DNA of 22,504 nt from an uncultured Collinsella sp. (GCA_900541195.1 UQIY01000036.1:1-22504), one strand, 5' to 3'; shown: positions 7,999-16,782, counted from the stretch's first letter. The notes: generated by a model from the sequence alone, not told the origin. Translations and numbers: made by a program.

Positions 7999-8097
7999 AA
8001 GCCCGCCAGAGCGGCAATCTGCCTTTCAACTTCGGCGGCATGACCAGAAGGTCAATGCCGCCTTGTTTCAAGGCACCTTGCTCGCTCTGGCGGGCTT
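7999..8097. repeat. Nested palindromic element of about 99 bp
   Basis: The outer arms are a perfect 15-bp match: AAGCCCGCCAGAGCG (7999-8013) with its complement at 8083-8097. Inside is a second stem, GGCGGCAT + GACC (8034-8045) with GGTC + ATGCCGCC (8050-8062), with a one-base bulge and an AGAA loop. No reading frame is evident. It may be a dispersed intergenic repeat or a stable RNA structure; copies elsewhere cannot be checked here. Confidence 0.6.
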
Positions 8098-8153
8098 TCG
8101 CTGTCGTTGCCAAAACATCGGCGTTGTGGCAGATGCCAACGACTACCCCCTTT

Positions 8154-8222
8154 AAGTTGCGGTGAAATAGGGACTAAATGGGAGCCTCAGAGGCCAAAAC
8201 AGTCCCTATTCCACCGCAACTT
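8154..8222. repeat. MITE-like inverted repeat, 22-bp arms
   Basis: The left arm is 8154-8175 and the right arm 8201-8222, 22 bases each with a single mismatch (8165 against 8211). The 25-base centre holds a small GCCTC-A-GAGGC hairpin. The element lies 56 bases before cutC. The size and shape resemble a short non-autonomous element or REP-type repeat. No target-site duplication is obvious and it encodes nothing. Confidence 0.55.
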
Positions 8223-8278
8223 CATGGGGGCGTGCGACAATGCCCATCGGAAAACGTTTGCCATCTGGGGGTCTATCT

Positions 8279-8956
8279 ATGCTGTACGAGTTTTGTGCCG
8301 AGAACTTTGAGCGGGTGCCGGCGGCTATCGATGCCGGTGCAAAGCGCATCGAGCTGTGCGACAACCTTGCCGTCGGTGGCACTACGCCCTCGGCTGGTGT
8401 TATCAGCGCTACGGTCAGCTATGCTCACGAGCATGACGCACGAGTGATGTGCATGATTCGCCCGCGTGGCGGTGACTTTCACTACAACCAGGACGAGCTG
8501 CGCATGATGGAGATGGACTTGGGTCTTGCCGTGAGCGCCGGCGCCGATGGCTTGGTCTTTGGCTGCTGCAAGCCTTGTGCCGGCGGCTGGGCGCTCGACG
8601 AGCTTACGTTGGGCGCCCTCGTGATGGCCGCGGGCTGCGCGACCGAGGAGTGCAAGCGCGAGTCCCTTGACATCACCTTCCACATGGCGTTTGACCAGCT
8701 CTCGCCCGAGGCTCAGCTCGATGCCGTCGACACACTCGCCGACTGCGGCATCACGCGTATCCTGACGCATGGTGGTGCTGCCGGAACGCCGATCGAGGAC
8801 AATCTGGAGCACCTATCGCGTCTTGTCGAGTATGCGGGCGACCGCCTGACCATCCTTCCCGGCGGCGGCATTTCCACGGCCAACCGCGATACCGTGGCGG
8901 CGGCATTGGGCGTCTCCGAGCTCCATGGCACCAAGATCGTGCCGCTGGAGGCGTAA
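8279..8956 (+). CDS. cutC: CutC family protein (TIM barrel)
   Basis: 225 residues, opening with LYEFCAENFERVPAAIDAGAKRIELCDNL (in part), the characteristic CutC N-terminus. VMCMIRPRGGDFHY, FGCC, ITFHMAFDQ, RILTHGGAAGTP and ILPGGGI are the following barrel blocks. CutC was named for copper homeostasis in E. coli, but its biochemical function is not firmly established. The start at 8279 is preceded by TGGGGG; a longer in-frame ATG at 8240 lacks a good site and starts before the conserved sequence. A GTG-starting gene follows three bases after its stop, so the two are probably co-translated. Confidence 0.92.
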   Translation: MLYEFCAENFERVPAAIDAGAKRIELCDNLAVGGTTPSAGVISATVSYAHEHDARVMCMIRPRGGDFHYNQDELRMMEMDLGLAVSAGADGLVFGCCKPCAGGWALDELTLGALVMAAGCATEECKRESLDITFHMAFDQLSPEAQLDAVDTLADCGITRILTHGGAAGTPIEDNLEHLSRLVEYAGDRLTILPGGGISTANRDTVAAALGVSELHGTKIVPLEA

Positions 8957-8959
8957 CCC

Positions 8960-9757
8960 GTGGCGCTGGTATTTGACGTTCAGCAGGCGAACGGTAAGCC
9001 CGACGATAACCGGCGCCCTGGCACCGCGTGCCCCTTTTGCGATACCGAGGGACTCGCCAATATCATCCGGCGCGACGGCGACTGCATCTGGCTCGAGAAT
9101 AAGTTCAAAACCCTGCGCGCCACCCGTCAAACCGTGCTGATCGAGTCAGCCGATCACGATGCCGACCTGGTGACCTATGAGCCAGATGAACTCCACCATG
9201 TGATGAGGTTTGCCCTGGATTGCTGGCAGCAGATGATCGATTCACGGCAGTATCGAAGCGTGCTCATGTACAAGAACAAGGGTCCTCTCTCGGGCGGTAG
9301 TCTCGTTCATCCGCACATGCAGATTGTGGGTTTGGAGCAGGAAGACGGCTATGCTTCGTTGACTTCCGCCAATTTCGAAGGCATCAATGTCTGGCAACAG
9401 GGGAGAATCGCGGCCAACATCTCAACCGAACCGATCATGGGGTTCTTTGAGGTCAACGTTTCAGCCCCGCAGGGAATCGCCGCCAGCGATGACACAAGAG
9501 ACCAAGCCGAGGCAGATCTCTTCGCCGATGCGATCCAGGTGGCTCTGCGCTATATCCTGAACGAGCACCACGGTGGTCGCGCAGAGTCGTACAACTTGTT
9601 CTTCTATCACCTGGGCGGTCGGACCATTGCCAAGGCGCTGCCGCGTTGGGTGGTTTCGCCCTACTTTGTCGGCTATCGCTTGGCCCAGGTCAATGCCGAG
9701 ACAACGCTCGATATCGATGCTGAGCGCTTGCGTGCGCATCTGGAAACGCTCGTATAG
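8960..9757 (+). CDS. DUF4931 / GalT-like HIT superfamily protein
   Basis: 265 residues. CPFC is at residues 24-27 and HPHMQ at 117-121. This is the pattern of galactose-1-phosphate uridylyltransferase-like proteins: a CxxC, probably zinc-binding, and an HPHxQ near the nucleotide-transfer histidine. The sequence as a whole looks like the DUF4931 family and not canonical GalT. A nucleotidyl transferase or hydrolase activity is plausible, with unknown substrate. The start is GTG 8960, with GGAGG eight bases upstream inside the end of cutC. No galactose genes are nearby. The convergent BASS gene ends 30 bases away, with no clear terminator between them. Confidence 0.8.
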   Translation: MALVFDVQQANGKPDDNRRPGTACPFCDTEGLANIIRRDGDCIWLENKFKTLRATRQTVLIESADHDADLVTYEPDELHHVMRFALDCWQQMIDSRQYRSVLMYKNKGPLSGGSLVHPHMQIVGLEQEDGYASLTSANFEGINVWQQGRIAANISTEPIMGFFEVNVSAPQGIAASDDTRDQAEADLFADAIQVALRYILNEHHGGRAESYNLFFYHLGGRTIAKALPRWVVSPYFVGYRLAQVNAETTLDIDAERLRAHLETLV

Positions 9758-9787
9758 CAAGATTAACACCCGTGTAATGCGGACAGT

Positions 9788-10786
9788 CTAGCGCGCCATG
9801 GCGTCGCGGCCGGCCTCGACACGCTTGCGCTGGGCGGCGCGCTCCTCGCCGGTCAGACGCTCAAAGAGATGCCCGATAAACGAGGCGAGTATCTGCTGAA
9901 ACAGCGTTCCGCACATGACGGGAAACACGACTTCGCCTGGAAAGTACTGTGTGGCGATGACGGCGCCCGAAGAGATGTTACGCATGCCGCAGGTAAAGCA
10001 CATGGTAGTCGTCTCGCTATATGGCAGATGCAGCGCACGGGCGACCAGAAAACCGACGACAAAGCCGCTGATGGCGAAGGTCAAAATAAAGAGGGCGACT
10101 TCCAGACGCATCGCGTTCATGTGCAGGACGTACTCGCTCATGGCGGTGGAGTTGGAGGCGATAATGCCCATCATCATGAACTTGCAGGCGGGCGAGAGCG
10201 CGGGGGAGAGCTTCTCGTGTCCCCATCCACGTGTGAGCTCGTTGATCACGATGCCGAGCACGGCGGGGATGGCGATCATAAAGGCCATGTCCTGCATCAT
10301 GCTCGGCACATCGATCGAGACGGTGGCACCCAGCAAGAGCTTCAGCGTGAGCGGAATCGTCACAGGCGAGATAACCGAGGACGTCAGGATGATGGTGAGC
10401 GCGAGCGGGCCGTTGCCGCCGAACATGCTAATCCACATAAAGGCAGTGACCGCCACGGGTACGCTGTACTCGAGCACGATGCCGCAGACAAGGTTGGGAT
10501 TGGAGCCAAAGAACAGCGATCCCATGGCATAGGCTGCTATGGGAATAAGCACCGCCGAGACGAGCAGCGCCAAAATCAGGTGCAGGGGACGGCGGAACAC
10601 CTCAGCGACCTGGTGGAAGGTGTTGCTGAGCGCACCTTGGAACGTCATAAAGGCGAAGAGGGCGGGAACGATGGGCTTAAGTACTCCGATCTGCTGGGGA
10701 AAGAGCACGCCGAGCGTTACGCAAATCGGAACGATGACCTGCATATGCCCCGCGAGGAACTTTCCCAGTCCAACCCATTGCTTCAT
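9788..10786 (-). CDS. Bile acid:sodium symporter (BASS/SBF) family transporter
   Basis: Integral membrane protein of 332 residues with about nine to ten hydrophobic segments. FMTFQGALSNTFHQV and CGMRNISSGAVIATQYFPGEVVFPVMCGTLFQQ are typical SBF blocks; the second corresponds to the crossing-helix, sodium-site region. The C-terminus is charged and cytoplasmic-like. In bacteria the family carries bile acids, pantothenate, pyruvate and other organic anions, so the substrate is open. The start at 10786 is set by a purine-rich AAAGGGAG about 11 bases upstream. An in-frame ATG at 10846 would add 20 polar residues and has no binding site. It is convergent with the DUF4931 gene and divergent from recJ. 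Confidence 0.85.
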   Translation of the reverse strand: MKQWVGLGKFLAGHMQVIVPICVTLGVLFPQQIGVLKPIVPALFAFMTFQGALSNTFHQVAEVFRRPLHLILALLVSAVLIPIAAYAMGSLFFGSNPNLVCGIVLEYSVPVAVTAFMWISMFGGNGPLALTIILTSSVISPVTIPLTLKLLLGATVSIDVPSMMQDMAFMIAIPAVLGIVINELTRGWGHEKLSPALSPACKFMMMGIIASNSTAMSEYVLHMNAMRLEVALFILTFAISGFVVGFLVARALHLPYSETTTMCFTCGMRNISSGAVIATQYFPGEVVFPVMCGTLFQQILASFIGHLFERLTGEERAAQRKRVEAGRDAMAR

Positions 10787-10933
10787 ATGCCCCGTGACTC
10801 CCTTTATCCGCGAACTCGTTTGAATGGATATGCTAGACGCTCGCATGCGTCCGTGCGTCAGAAACGCTCGATTATTTCGAGGCTATTACCGGCCTCGTTT
10901 ACCGAAACCAGGGCGTGCCGCGAGGCTCTGCGT

Positions 10934-10952
10934 CCGTGCCGCACGGTATAAT
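10934..10952 (+). promoter_or_regulatory. recJ promoter -10 box with abutting palindrome
   Basis: TATAAT (10947-10952) is a perfect -10 box about 57 bases before the first downstream start codon. Directly against it is a 13-base palindrome, CCGTGC-C-GCACGG (10934-10946), lying in the -35 to -10 spacer. No good -35 box is seen, which would fit a factor-dependent or weak promoter. Confidence 0.5.
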
Positions 10953-11008
10953 AAATCCGTTCAACAGATCTGCCTGCCGAAGCGGGCATGCACAGAGGAC
11001 TCATCGCT

Positions 11009-11074
11009 ATGAACCGTGAGAGGTATCGCGGCGACCTGCCCCTATCGGGGGTGGGCGCCTATGTCATCGCTTAA
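11009..11074 (+). CDS. Possible 21-residue leader ORF overlapping the recJ start
   Basis: ATG 11009 has AGAGGA nine bases upstream. It opens a 21-codon frame (MNRERYRGDLPLSGVGAYVI plus A) ending at TAA 11072-11074, which overlaps the recJ start codon at 11061 in another frame. Such an arrangement can couple translation of the downstream gene. There is no homology argument, so it may be chance. Confidence 0.3.
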   Translation: MNRERYRGDLPLSGVGAYVIA

Positions 11075-14000
11075 GACGACGCATCGCTGGGCGGTCGCTC
11101 AGCAAAATCCCGAGCTCGAAAAGGAGCTTTCGGCTGGTCTGGGCATACCCGGGCTGGTGGCGCGCATTATGGTTGCGCACGGCATTACATCCATCGAGGA
11201 AGGCCAGCTGTTTTTGACGCCTTCGCTCGATCGCGACTGGGCGGACCCGCTTGTTATTCCGGGCATGGCGGTCGTCGCCGACCGCGTTGAGCGTGCTATT
11301 CGCAACCACGAGCGTATCGCCGTCTTTGGCGATTTTGACGTCGACGGCATTACGTCGACTTGTCTGTTGACCGAGGCGCTACGTTCGTTTGGCGCCAACG
11401 TCACGCCGTTTATTCCGCACCGCTTTGACGAGGGCTACGGCCTGTCGCGTGCGGCGCTCGACCGCGTCAACGAGCTTGCTCAACCCAACCTGATTGTGAC
11501 CGTCGATAACGGTATTGCTGCCAAGGAAGAGGTCTCCTACCTGGAGAGCCTGGGGATTGATTTGGTGGTCACGGACCATCACGAGCCGTCCGACCAGGTG
11601 CCGCAGGGCGTGCCCCTGACCGACCCCAAGCTCGAGGACGAGGGCCCCTCGCGCGAGCTTGCCGGTGCCGGTGTGGCGCTTAAGCTGGTACAGGTCCTGG
11701 GCGAGCGTTTGGGCAAGCCGTCGTATTGGCGTTCGCTGATAGAGGTCGCGGCGCTGGGCACCGTGTCCGACATGATGCCGCTCACGCCCGAGAATCGCGC
11801 ACTGGTCGCCGAGGGCATCCAGCAGATGCGCGTGACGGCCCGCCCCGGTTATATCGCGCTTGCCGCACTTGCCAAGGCCGACCTTTCTACCATTACGGCC
11901 GACGGCCTGTCGTTTTCGCTCATCCCTCGTCTGAATGCTGCCGGCCGCATGGCTGATCCCAAGCTGGCGCTCGACCTGCTGCTTGCCCGCGACCCCATCG
12001 AAGCGAGCGCGCTTGCCGCCGAGCTCGAGGAAATCAATCGCCAACGCCGCGAGATCGAGGCCGAGCTTACGCGCGATGCCATGGCGAAGGTCGAGGAGAC
12101 TTATGACGGCGGGCGCGCGATTGTCGTGGGCGGCGAAGGTTGGCACGAGGGCGTCAAGGGCATCGTGGCGAGCCGCCTGACCAACCGTTATCACGTGCCG
12201 GCGCTGCTGTTCTCGATCGAGGACGGTATCGCTCGCGGTTCGGGTCGCTCGGTGGGCAAAGTCAACCTGTTCGACGCCGTAGAACGCTGCTCCGACCTGC
12301 TGATTCGTCGCGGCGGGCATGCCGGTGCGGTGGGCGTGACCATCGAGGCATCCAAGCTCGATGAGTTCCGCCGTCGCCTTTCGGCCGTGCTATCGGAGCT
12401 TCCTGCCGATGACTTTGAGGACACTGACGAGGTTGCCGCCACCGTTGACCTCTCCGAGCTGAATATCGAGACCATCGAGCAGATTTCCCGTCTTGAGCCG
12501 TTTGGCCAGGGCAATAAGGTGCCGCTTCTGGCCGCCGAGGGCGTGACGATGTGCGATCGCGCCGTGGTGGGCAAAACCGGCGAGCACATGCGCTTTGTGG
12601 CGACCGATGGCGCCGCGAGCGTGCCGGCCATCATGTTCCGCGTGCCGCAGATCGATAAACTCATCAATTGCGACAGTGCCGTCGACTTGGTGTTCGAGGC
12701 CGTGGCCGAACATTGGCAGGGACGTGTGAAGCCCAAGCTCATGATTAAAGATGTCTTGGTGCGCGATACCGCGGCGCCCAATATCGACGATCCGGCATGT
12801 GAGCTTCGCCGCGGCGTGCAACCAGCGGATTCTGGCCTGCGCCTGGAGTCGCGTAAACGTGAGACGCTCGCCCAGCTTTCTTATACCGAGCTCACGCGCT
12901 CGCTTATCCATAGCTTTATCGGCTCGAACCAGCCGCATCGCGCGCAGGTCGAGGCACTCGACGCGCTCGCCGACCACCAGAGCGTCTTGGCCGTTATGGG
13001 GACGGGGCGCGGCAAGTCGCTCATCTTCCATGTGCACGCCGCGCGCGAGGCGGTCCTTCGTGGGCGGGCGAGCATCTTTGTCTATCCGCTGCGCGCGCTC
13101 GTTGCCGACCAGGCTTATCACCTCTCGTCGACGATGGCTGCGCTCGGCATTGGCGTGGGCGTGTTGACCGGCGAGACCGTGGAGGCAGCGCGCGATGACG
13201 TGTTTGCCGGCCTGGCTTCGGGCCGCACCGGCATCGTTCTCACGACGCCGGAGTTCCTGTCTATCCATCGCGATCGCTTTGCACGTTCTGGACGTATTGG
13301 CTTTGTCGTTATCGATGAGGCACACCATGCCGGTCTTGCCAAAGGCGGCGACCGGAGCGCCTACCTCGACATGCCCGATATTCTCAAAGCCCTGGGCGAC
13401 CCCGTTGTCATGGCGGCAACGGCTACCGCGACGGCCCCGGTCGTGGCGGAGCTTGCTCGTGTATTGCCGATTACCAGGACGGTGGTCGACGAGACCGTTC
13501 GCGAGAACCTGCAACTCGAGGACGACCGTGACCTTGCGAGCCGCGAAAATCGCCTGGTGTCAATCGTGGCGACGGGGGAGAAGACCGTCATCTACGTCAA
13601 CTCGCGCGACCAGTCCGTGGCGCTTGCCAAGACGTTGCGCAAACGCGTGCCCGACTGCGCGACCCATATTGCGTTCTATAACGCCGGGCTTGCGCGCTCC
13701 GATCGCCGCCGTGTCGAGGAAGCGTTTCGCGACGGAAGCCTCAGTTGCATCGTTTCGACCTCTGCCTTCGGTGAGGGCGTCAACCTGCCCGATATCCGTC
13801 ATGTCGTGCTCTACCACATGCCGTTTGGTGCGATTGAGTTTAACCAGATGAGTGGCCGTGCCGGCCGCGATGGACAGCCCGCTGTGATTCACCTGCTCTA
13901 TTCGTCGCGTGACGCTCGTATTAATGAGCGCCTGCTCGATTGTTACGCGCCCGAGCGCGATGAGCTTGTCACTCTCTATCGAGCGCTGCAGACCATGTGG

Positions 14001-14348
14001 CGCTCCAACCGTGGCAAGACGGGGGACGATTCATTCTGCGCGAGCGATATCGACATTGCGCAGATGTGTCTTGCCATCGATGCCCGCACGCCGGTCGACG
14101 AGCGCTCGGTGGAAAGCGGCCTGGGAATCTTCGAAGAACTCGGTTTCTGCCGCGTTTCGGGGTTTGACGATACGCGTCGCATCGCGATGGCGGAAAACCC
14201 CGGTCGCGTGCAATTAAGCAGGTCAATTCGCTATTTGGAGGGCTTGCGCTCGCGCATGGAGTTCACGGCTTTTCGGAGCTGGGCACTCGATTCGTGCGCT
14301 TCTGATATGCTAGCCAAAGTTAACCGCCCGATCGTACCGCGGGCCTAG
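11061..14348 (+). CDS. recJ: RecJ single-strand exonuclease fused to a RecQ-like helicase
   Basis: 1,095 residues against the usual 560-780 for RecJ. The N-terminal half is a full DHH/DHHA1 nuclease: VFGDFDVDGITST near 88-100, DHH at 172-174, NAAGRM near 291 and GGHAGAVG near 418. The C-terminal half is a superfamily 2 helicase: GTGRGKS at 647-653, DEAH at 752-755, TATATA, and QMSGRAGRDG at 929-938 in RecQ style. RecJ degrades single strands 5' to 3' in recombination and repair and normally works with a separate RecQ; here both activities appear to be on one chain. All key motifs are intact. ATG 11061 is chosen for GGGGGTGG upstream; GTG 11016 is possible. rel follows after 15 bases, so the two are probably one operon. 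Confidence 0.92.
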   Translation: MSSLKTTHRWAVAQQNPELEKELSAGLGIPGLVARIMVAHGITSIEEGQLFLTPSLDRDWADPLVIPGMAVVADRVERAIRNHERIAVFGDFDVDGITSTCLLTEALRSFGANVTPFIPHRFDEGYGLSRAALDRVNELAQPNLIVTVDNGIAAKEEVSYLESLGIDLVVTDHHEPSDQVPQGVPLTDPKLEDEGPSRELAGAGVALKLVQVLGERLGKPSYWRSLIEVAALGTVSDMMPLTPENRALVAEGIQQMRVTARPGYIALAALAKADLSTITADGLSFSLIPRLNAAGRMADPKLALDLLLARDPIEASALAAELEEINRQRREIEAELTRDAMAKVEETYDGGRAIVVGGEGWHEGVKGIVASRLTNRYHVPALLFSIEDGIARGSGRSVGKVNLFDAVERCSDLLIRRGGHAGAVGVTIEASKLDEFRRRLSAVLSELPADDFEDTDEVAATVDLSELNIETIEQISRLEPFGQGNKVPLLAAEGVTMCDRAVVGKTGEHMRFVATDGAASVPAIMFRVPQIDKLINCDSAVDLVFEAVAEHWQGRVKPKLMIKDVLVRDTAAPNIDDPACELRRGVQPADSGLRLESRKRETLAQLSYTELTRSLIHSFIGSNQPHRAQVEALDALADHQSVLAVMGTGRGKSLIFHVHAAREAVLRGRASIFVYPLRALVADQAYHLSSTMAALGIGVGVLTGETVEAARDDVFAGLASGRTGIVLTTPEFLSIHRDRFARSGRIGFVVIDEAHHAGLAKGGDRSAYLDMPDILKALGDPVVMAATATATAPVVAELARVLPITRTVVDETVRENLQLEDDRDLASRENRLVSIVATGEKTVIYVNSRDQSVALAKTLRKRVPDCATHIAFYNAGLARSDRRRVEEAFRDGSLSCIVSTSAFGEGVNLPDIRHVVLYHMPFGAIEFNQMSGRAGRDGQPAVIHLLYSSRDARINERLLDCYAPERDELVTLYRALQTMWRSNRGKTGDDSFCASDIDIAQMCLAIDARTPVDERSVESGLGIFEELGFCRVSGFDDTRRIAMAENPGRVQLSRSIRYLEGLRSRMEFTAFRSWALDSCASDMLAKVNRPIVPRA

Positions 14349-14363
14349 GGGAAGGGGACCTCG

Positions 14364-16724
14364 ATGGACGCCGCAGCCCGTACCGCCCATGATTCCACCC
14401 TCCAGCCGTTTTCGGAGATGGAGCACTATAAACATGCCGATGAGCTGCCGCCCGAGATTATGGCGGACAGCTACGACAAGCTGGAGCGTCTGTGCCTCAA
14501 ATATATGAACGAGGACGACTTCTCCAATGTGGAGCAGGCCTACTGCTTTGCTGCCGAGAAGCACTGCAACCAAAAGCGGCGCTCGGGTGAGATGTACATT
14601 AACCATCCCGTCGAGGTAGCTATCATTCTGGCTGACCTCAAGATGGACTGCGATGTGGTGTGCGCCGCGTTGCTGCACGATACCGTCGAGGACACCGAGA
14701 CCTCGCTTGCCGATGTTTCGGGTCTGTTTGGCGAAACCGTGGCAGGGCTCGTCGACGGCGTGACCAAGCTCACCAACATTGAAGTCGACAGCATGGACGA
14801 GAAGCAGGCCCTCACGCTGCGCAAGATGTTCCTTGCCATGTCCAAGGACATCCGCGTCATCATCGTCAAACTCGCCGACCGCCTGCATAACATGCGCACG
14901 CTTGCCGCCCTGCGCGAGGACCGCCGTCTGTTTAAGGCGCGCGAGACCATGGACGTATACGCGCCTCTGGCCGACCGCCTGGGCATGAGCTCTATCAAGT
15001 GGGAGCTTGAGGACCTGTCCTTCTTCTACTTGGAGCCCGATGCCTACCAGCGCATCGCGCGCATGGTAGCCGAGTCGCGCGAGGTTCGCGAGCGTTATCT
15101 GGCCGAGACCATCAAGACGCTCACCGATGAACTCAATCGCATTGGTCTTGAGGACTTTCAGATCAACGGTCGTTCCAAGCACTATTGGTCCATCTATCAA
15201 AAGATGAAGCGCAAGGGCAAGGAGTTCTCCGAGATTTACGACCTGGTGGCGCTGCGCGTCATCACTCATTCGGTGCGCGATTGCTATTCCACGCTTGGTG
15301 CCGTGCATACCTTGTGGCATCCCATGCCCGGTCGTTTTAAAGACTATATCGCTATGCCCAAGGTCAATAACTACCAGTCGCTTCATACGACGGTTATCGG
15401 CCCCACGGCCCGCCCGCTCGAGATTCAGATTCGAACCTATGAGATGCACGAGCAGGCCGAGTACGGCATCGCCGCCCACTGGCTGTACAAGAAGTCGGGC
15501 GGATCGTCTGCCTCCAAGACCAACGATGCGCAGCGTCTGGACGACCAGATTAACTGGCTCAAGCACTCACTCGACTGGGCGGCGTCTGACGAGATCACCG
15601 ATGCCAAGGAATACCTGCACTCGCTGAAGGTCGACTTGTTTGACCAGGAGATTTTTGTCTTCACGCCCAAGGGCGAGGTCATGGCGCTTCGTGCCGGCTC
15701 CACGCCGCTCGACTTTGCCTACGCCGTTCACACCGAGGTGGGCAACCACTGTGTCGGCGCTAAGATCAACGGTGCGGTGGCCCCGCTCACGCACGAGATC
15801 AAGACGGGTGACCGTGTCGAGATCCTGACCAACAAGAGTTCCAAGCCGTCGCGTGATTGGCTCAAGATCGTCAAGACGCCTTCGGCTAAGTCAAAGATTC
15901 GCCGTTACTTCGCCGCCGCGACCAAAGACGATGACGCTGCTGCCGGCCGCGATATACTGGCTAAGGACCTGCGCAAGCGCGGGTATGGCATCTCTACGCC
16001 GCGATCCACGCGTGCGCTCAACGCCGTGGCGGAGCAGTTTAACTTCAAGCAGCTCGAGGACCTTTTTGCAGCCGTTGGCGCGGGCAAGGTCGCCCCGCGC
16101 GCTGTGGGCAATAAGGTCGAGCAAATCTTGGACCCCAAGCCCGAGGAACAGCTCACCAAGGCCGAGGCTATCGCCGAGGTCGTAAAGCAGCCTGCCCGCG
16201 GATCCAACCGCAAACCGCAAAAGCGCGGTAAGAGCGCCAGTAACGGCATTATCGTCAAGGGCGAGAGCAACAGCGGTCTGCTGGTCCGTCTGGCTCATTG
16301 CTGTAACCCCGTGACGGGCGACGACATCGTCGGCTTCATCACGCGCGGTCGTGGCGTTTCGGTGCATCGCGCCAACTGCCCCAACGTCAAGGGCCTCATG
16401 GAGCATCCCGAGCGCATGATTGACGTAGAGTGGGATGGCGCCGCCGATACGCTTTTCCAGGTCGAGATTGTGGTCGAGTGCCTGGATCGTATGGGCCTGC
16501 TCAAGGACGTCACCATCGCCATTGGCGATGCAGGCGGCAATATCCTTTCTGCCGCCACCTCGACCAACCGCGAGGGTATTGCGACCCTGCGTTTTATGGT
16601 CGAGATCTCGGACGCGAGTGGTCTGGATCCGCTGCTGGCATCGATTAGCAGCGTCGACTCGGTCTACGATGCACGCCGTTTGATGCCTGGCGAGGGCGGG
16701 GCTCAGCTCAAGCGTCGCGTATAG
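14364..16724 (+). CDS. rel: Bifunctional-type (p)ppGpp synthetase/hydrolase Rel
   Basis: 786 residues, full length for long RelA/SpoT homologues. The HD hydrolase domain has LLHDTVEDTE with His105-Asp106 intact. The synthetase domain has KHYWSIYQKMKRKGKEFSEI and KDYIAMPKVNNYQSLHTTVI from residue 326. The TGS domain begins near IFVFTPKGEV (about 428). The Cys-Cys motif AHCCNP is at 645-649 and a C-terminal ACT domain follows. The intact HD motif supports both synthesis and breakdown of (p)ppGpp, as expected of the single Rel in a Gram-positive. GGGGAAGGGGA precedes the ATG. It lies 15 bases after recJ and 86 bases before the MBL-fold gene. Confidence 0.96.
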   Translation: MDAAARTAHDSTLQPFSEMEHYKHADELPPEIMADSYDKLERLCLKYMNEDDFSNVEQAYCFAAEKHCNQKRRSGEMYINHPVEVAIILADLKMDCDVVCAALLHDTVEDTETSLADVSGLFGETVAGLVDGVTKLTNIEVDSMDEKQALTLRKMFLAMSKDIRVIIVKLADRLHNMRTLAALREDRRLFKARETMDVYAPLADRLGMSSIKWELEDLSFFYLEPDAYQRIARMVAESREVRERYLAETIKTLTDELNRIGLEDFQINGRSKHYWSIYQKMKRKGKEFSEIYDLVALRVITHSVRDCYSTLGAVHTLWHPMPGRFKDYIAMPKVNNYQSLHTTVIGPTARPLEIQIRTYEMHEQAEYGIAAHWLYKKSGGSSASKTNDAQRLDDQINWLKHSLDWAASDEITDAKEYLHSLKVDLFDQEIFVFTPKGEVMALRAGSTPLDFAYAVHTEVGNHCVGAKINGAVAPLTHEIKTGDRVEILTNKSSKPSRDWLKIVKTPSAKSKIRRYFAAATKDDDAAAGRDILAKDLRKRGYGISTPRSTRALNAVAEQFNFKQLEDLFAAVGAGKVAPRAVGNKVEQILDPKPEEQLTKAEAIAEVVKQPARGSNRKPQKRGKSASNGIIVKGESNSGLLVRLAHCCNPVTGDDIVGFITRGRGVSVHRANCPNVKGLMEHPERMIDVEWDGAADTLFQVEIVVECLDRMGLLKDVTIAIGDAGGNILSAATSTNREGIATLRFMVEISDASGLDPLLASISSVDSVYDARRLMPGEGGAQLKRRV

Positions 16725-16766
16725 GCGTGACGAGCGCGCGACAGTAATGATATTGGCTACGTTCGG

Positions 16767-16782
16767 GGCATCGTTTGATGCC
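16767..16782 (+). other. Small hairpin between rel and the MBL-fold gene
   Basis: GGCATC (16767-16772), loop GTTT, GATGCC (16777-16782): a perfect 6-bp stem without a T-tract, 28 bases before the next start codon. It is probably not a terminator. Confidence 0.3.

Noticed and set aside
7999..8222. CRISPR array in the repeat-rich gap
   Set aside because: The repeats are single inverted pairs. There are no regularly spaced direct repeats with unique spacers and no cas genes.
8279..9757. Galactose (Leloir) operon suggested by the GalT-like gene
   Set aside because: No galactokinase or epimerase is adjacent, and the sequence resembles DUF4931 more than canonical GalT.
9869..10951. 360-residue plus-strand frame opposite the BASS transporter
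   Set aside because: A shadow of the transporter gene: polar, histidine-rich composition, no family features and no good start site.
11379..13514. Long minus-strand frames opposite recJ
   Set aside because: They are shadows of a gene with intact nuclease and helicase motifs on the plus strand.
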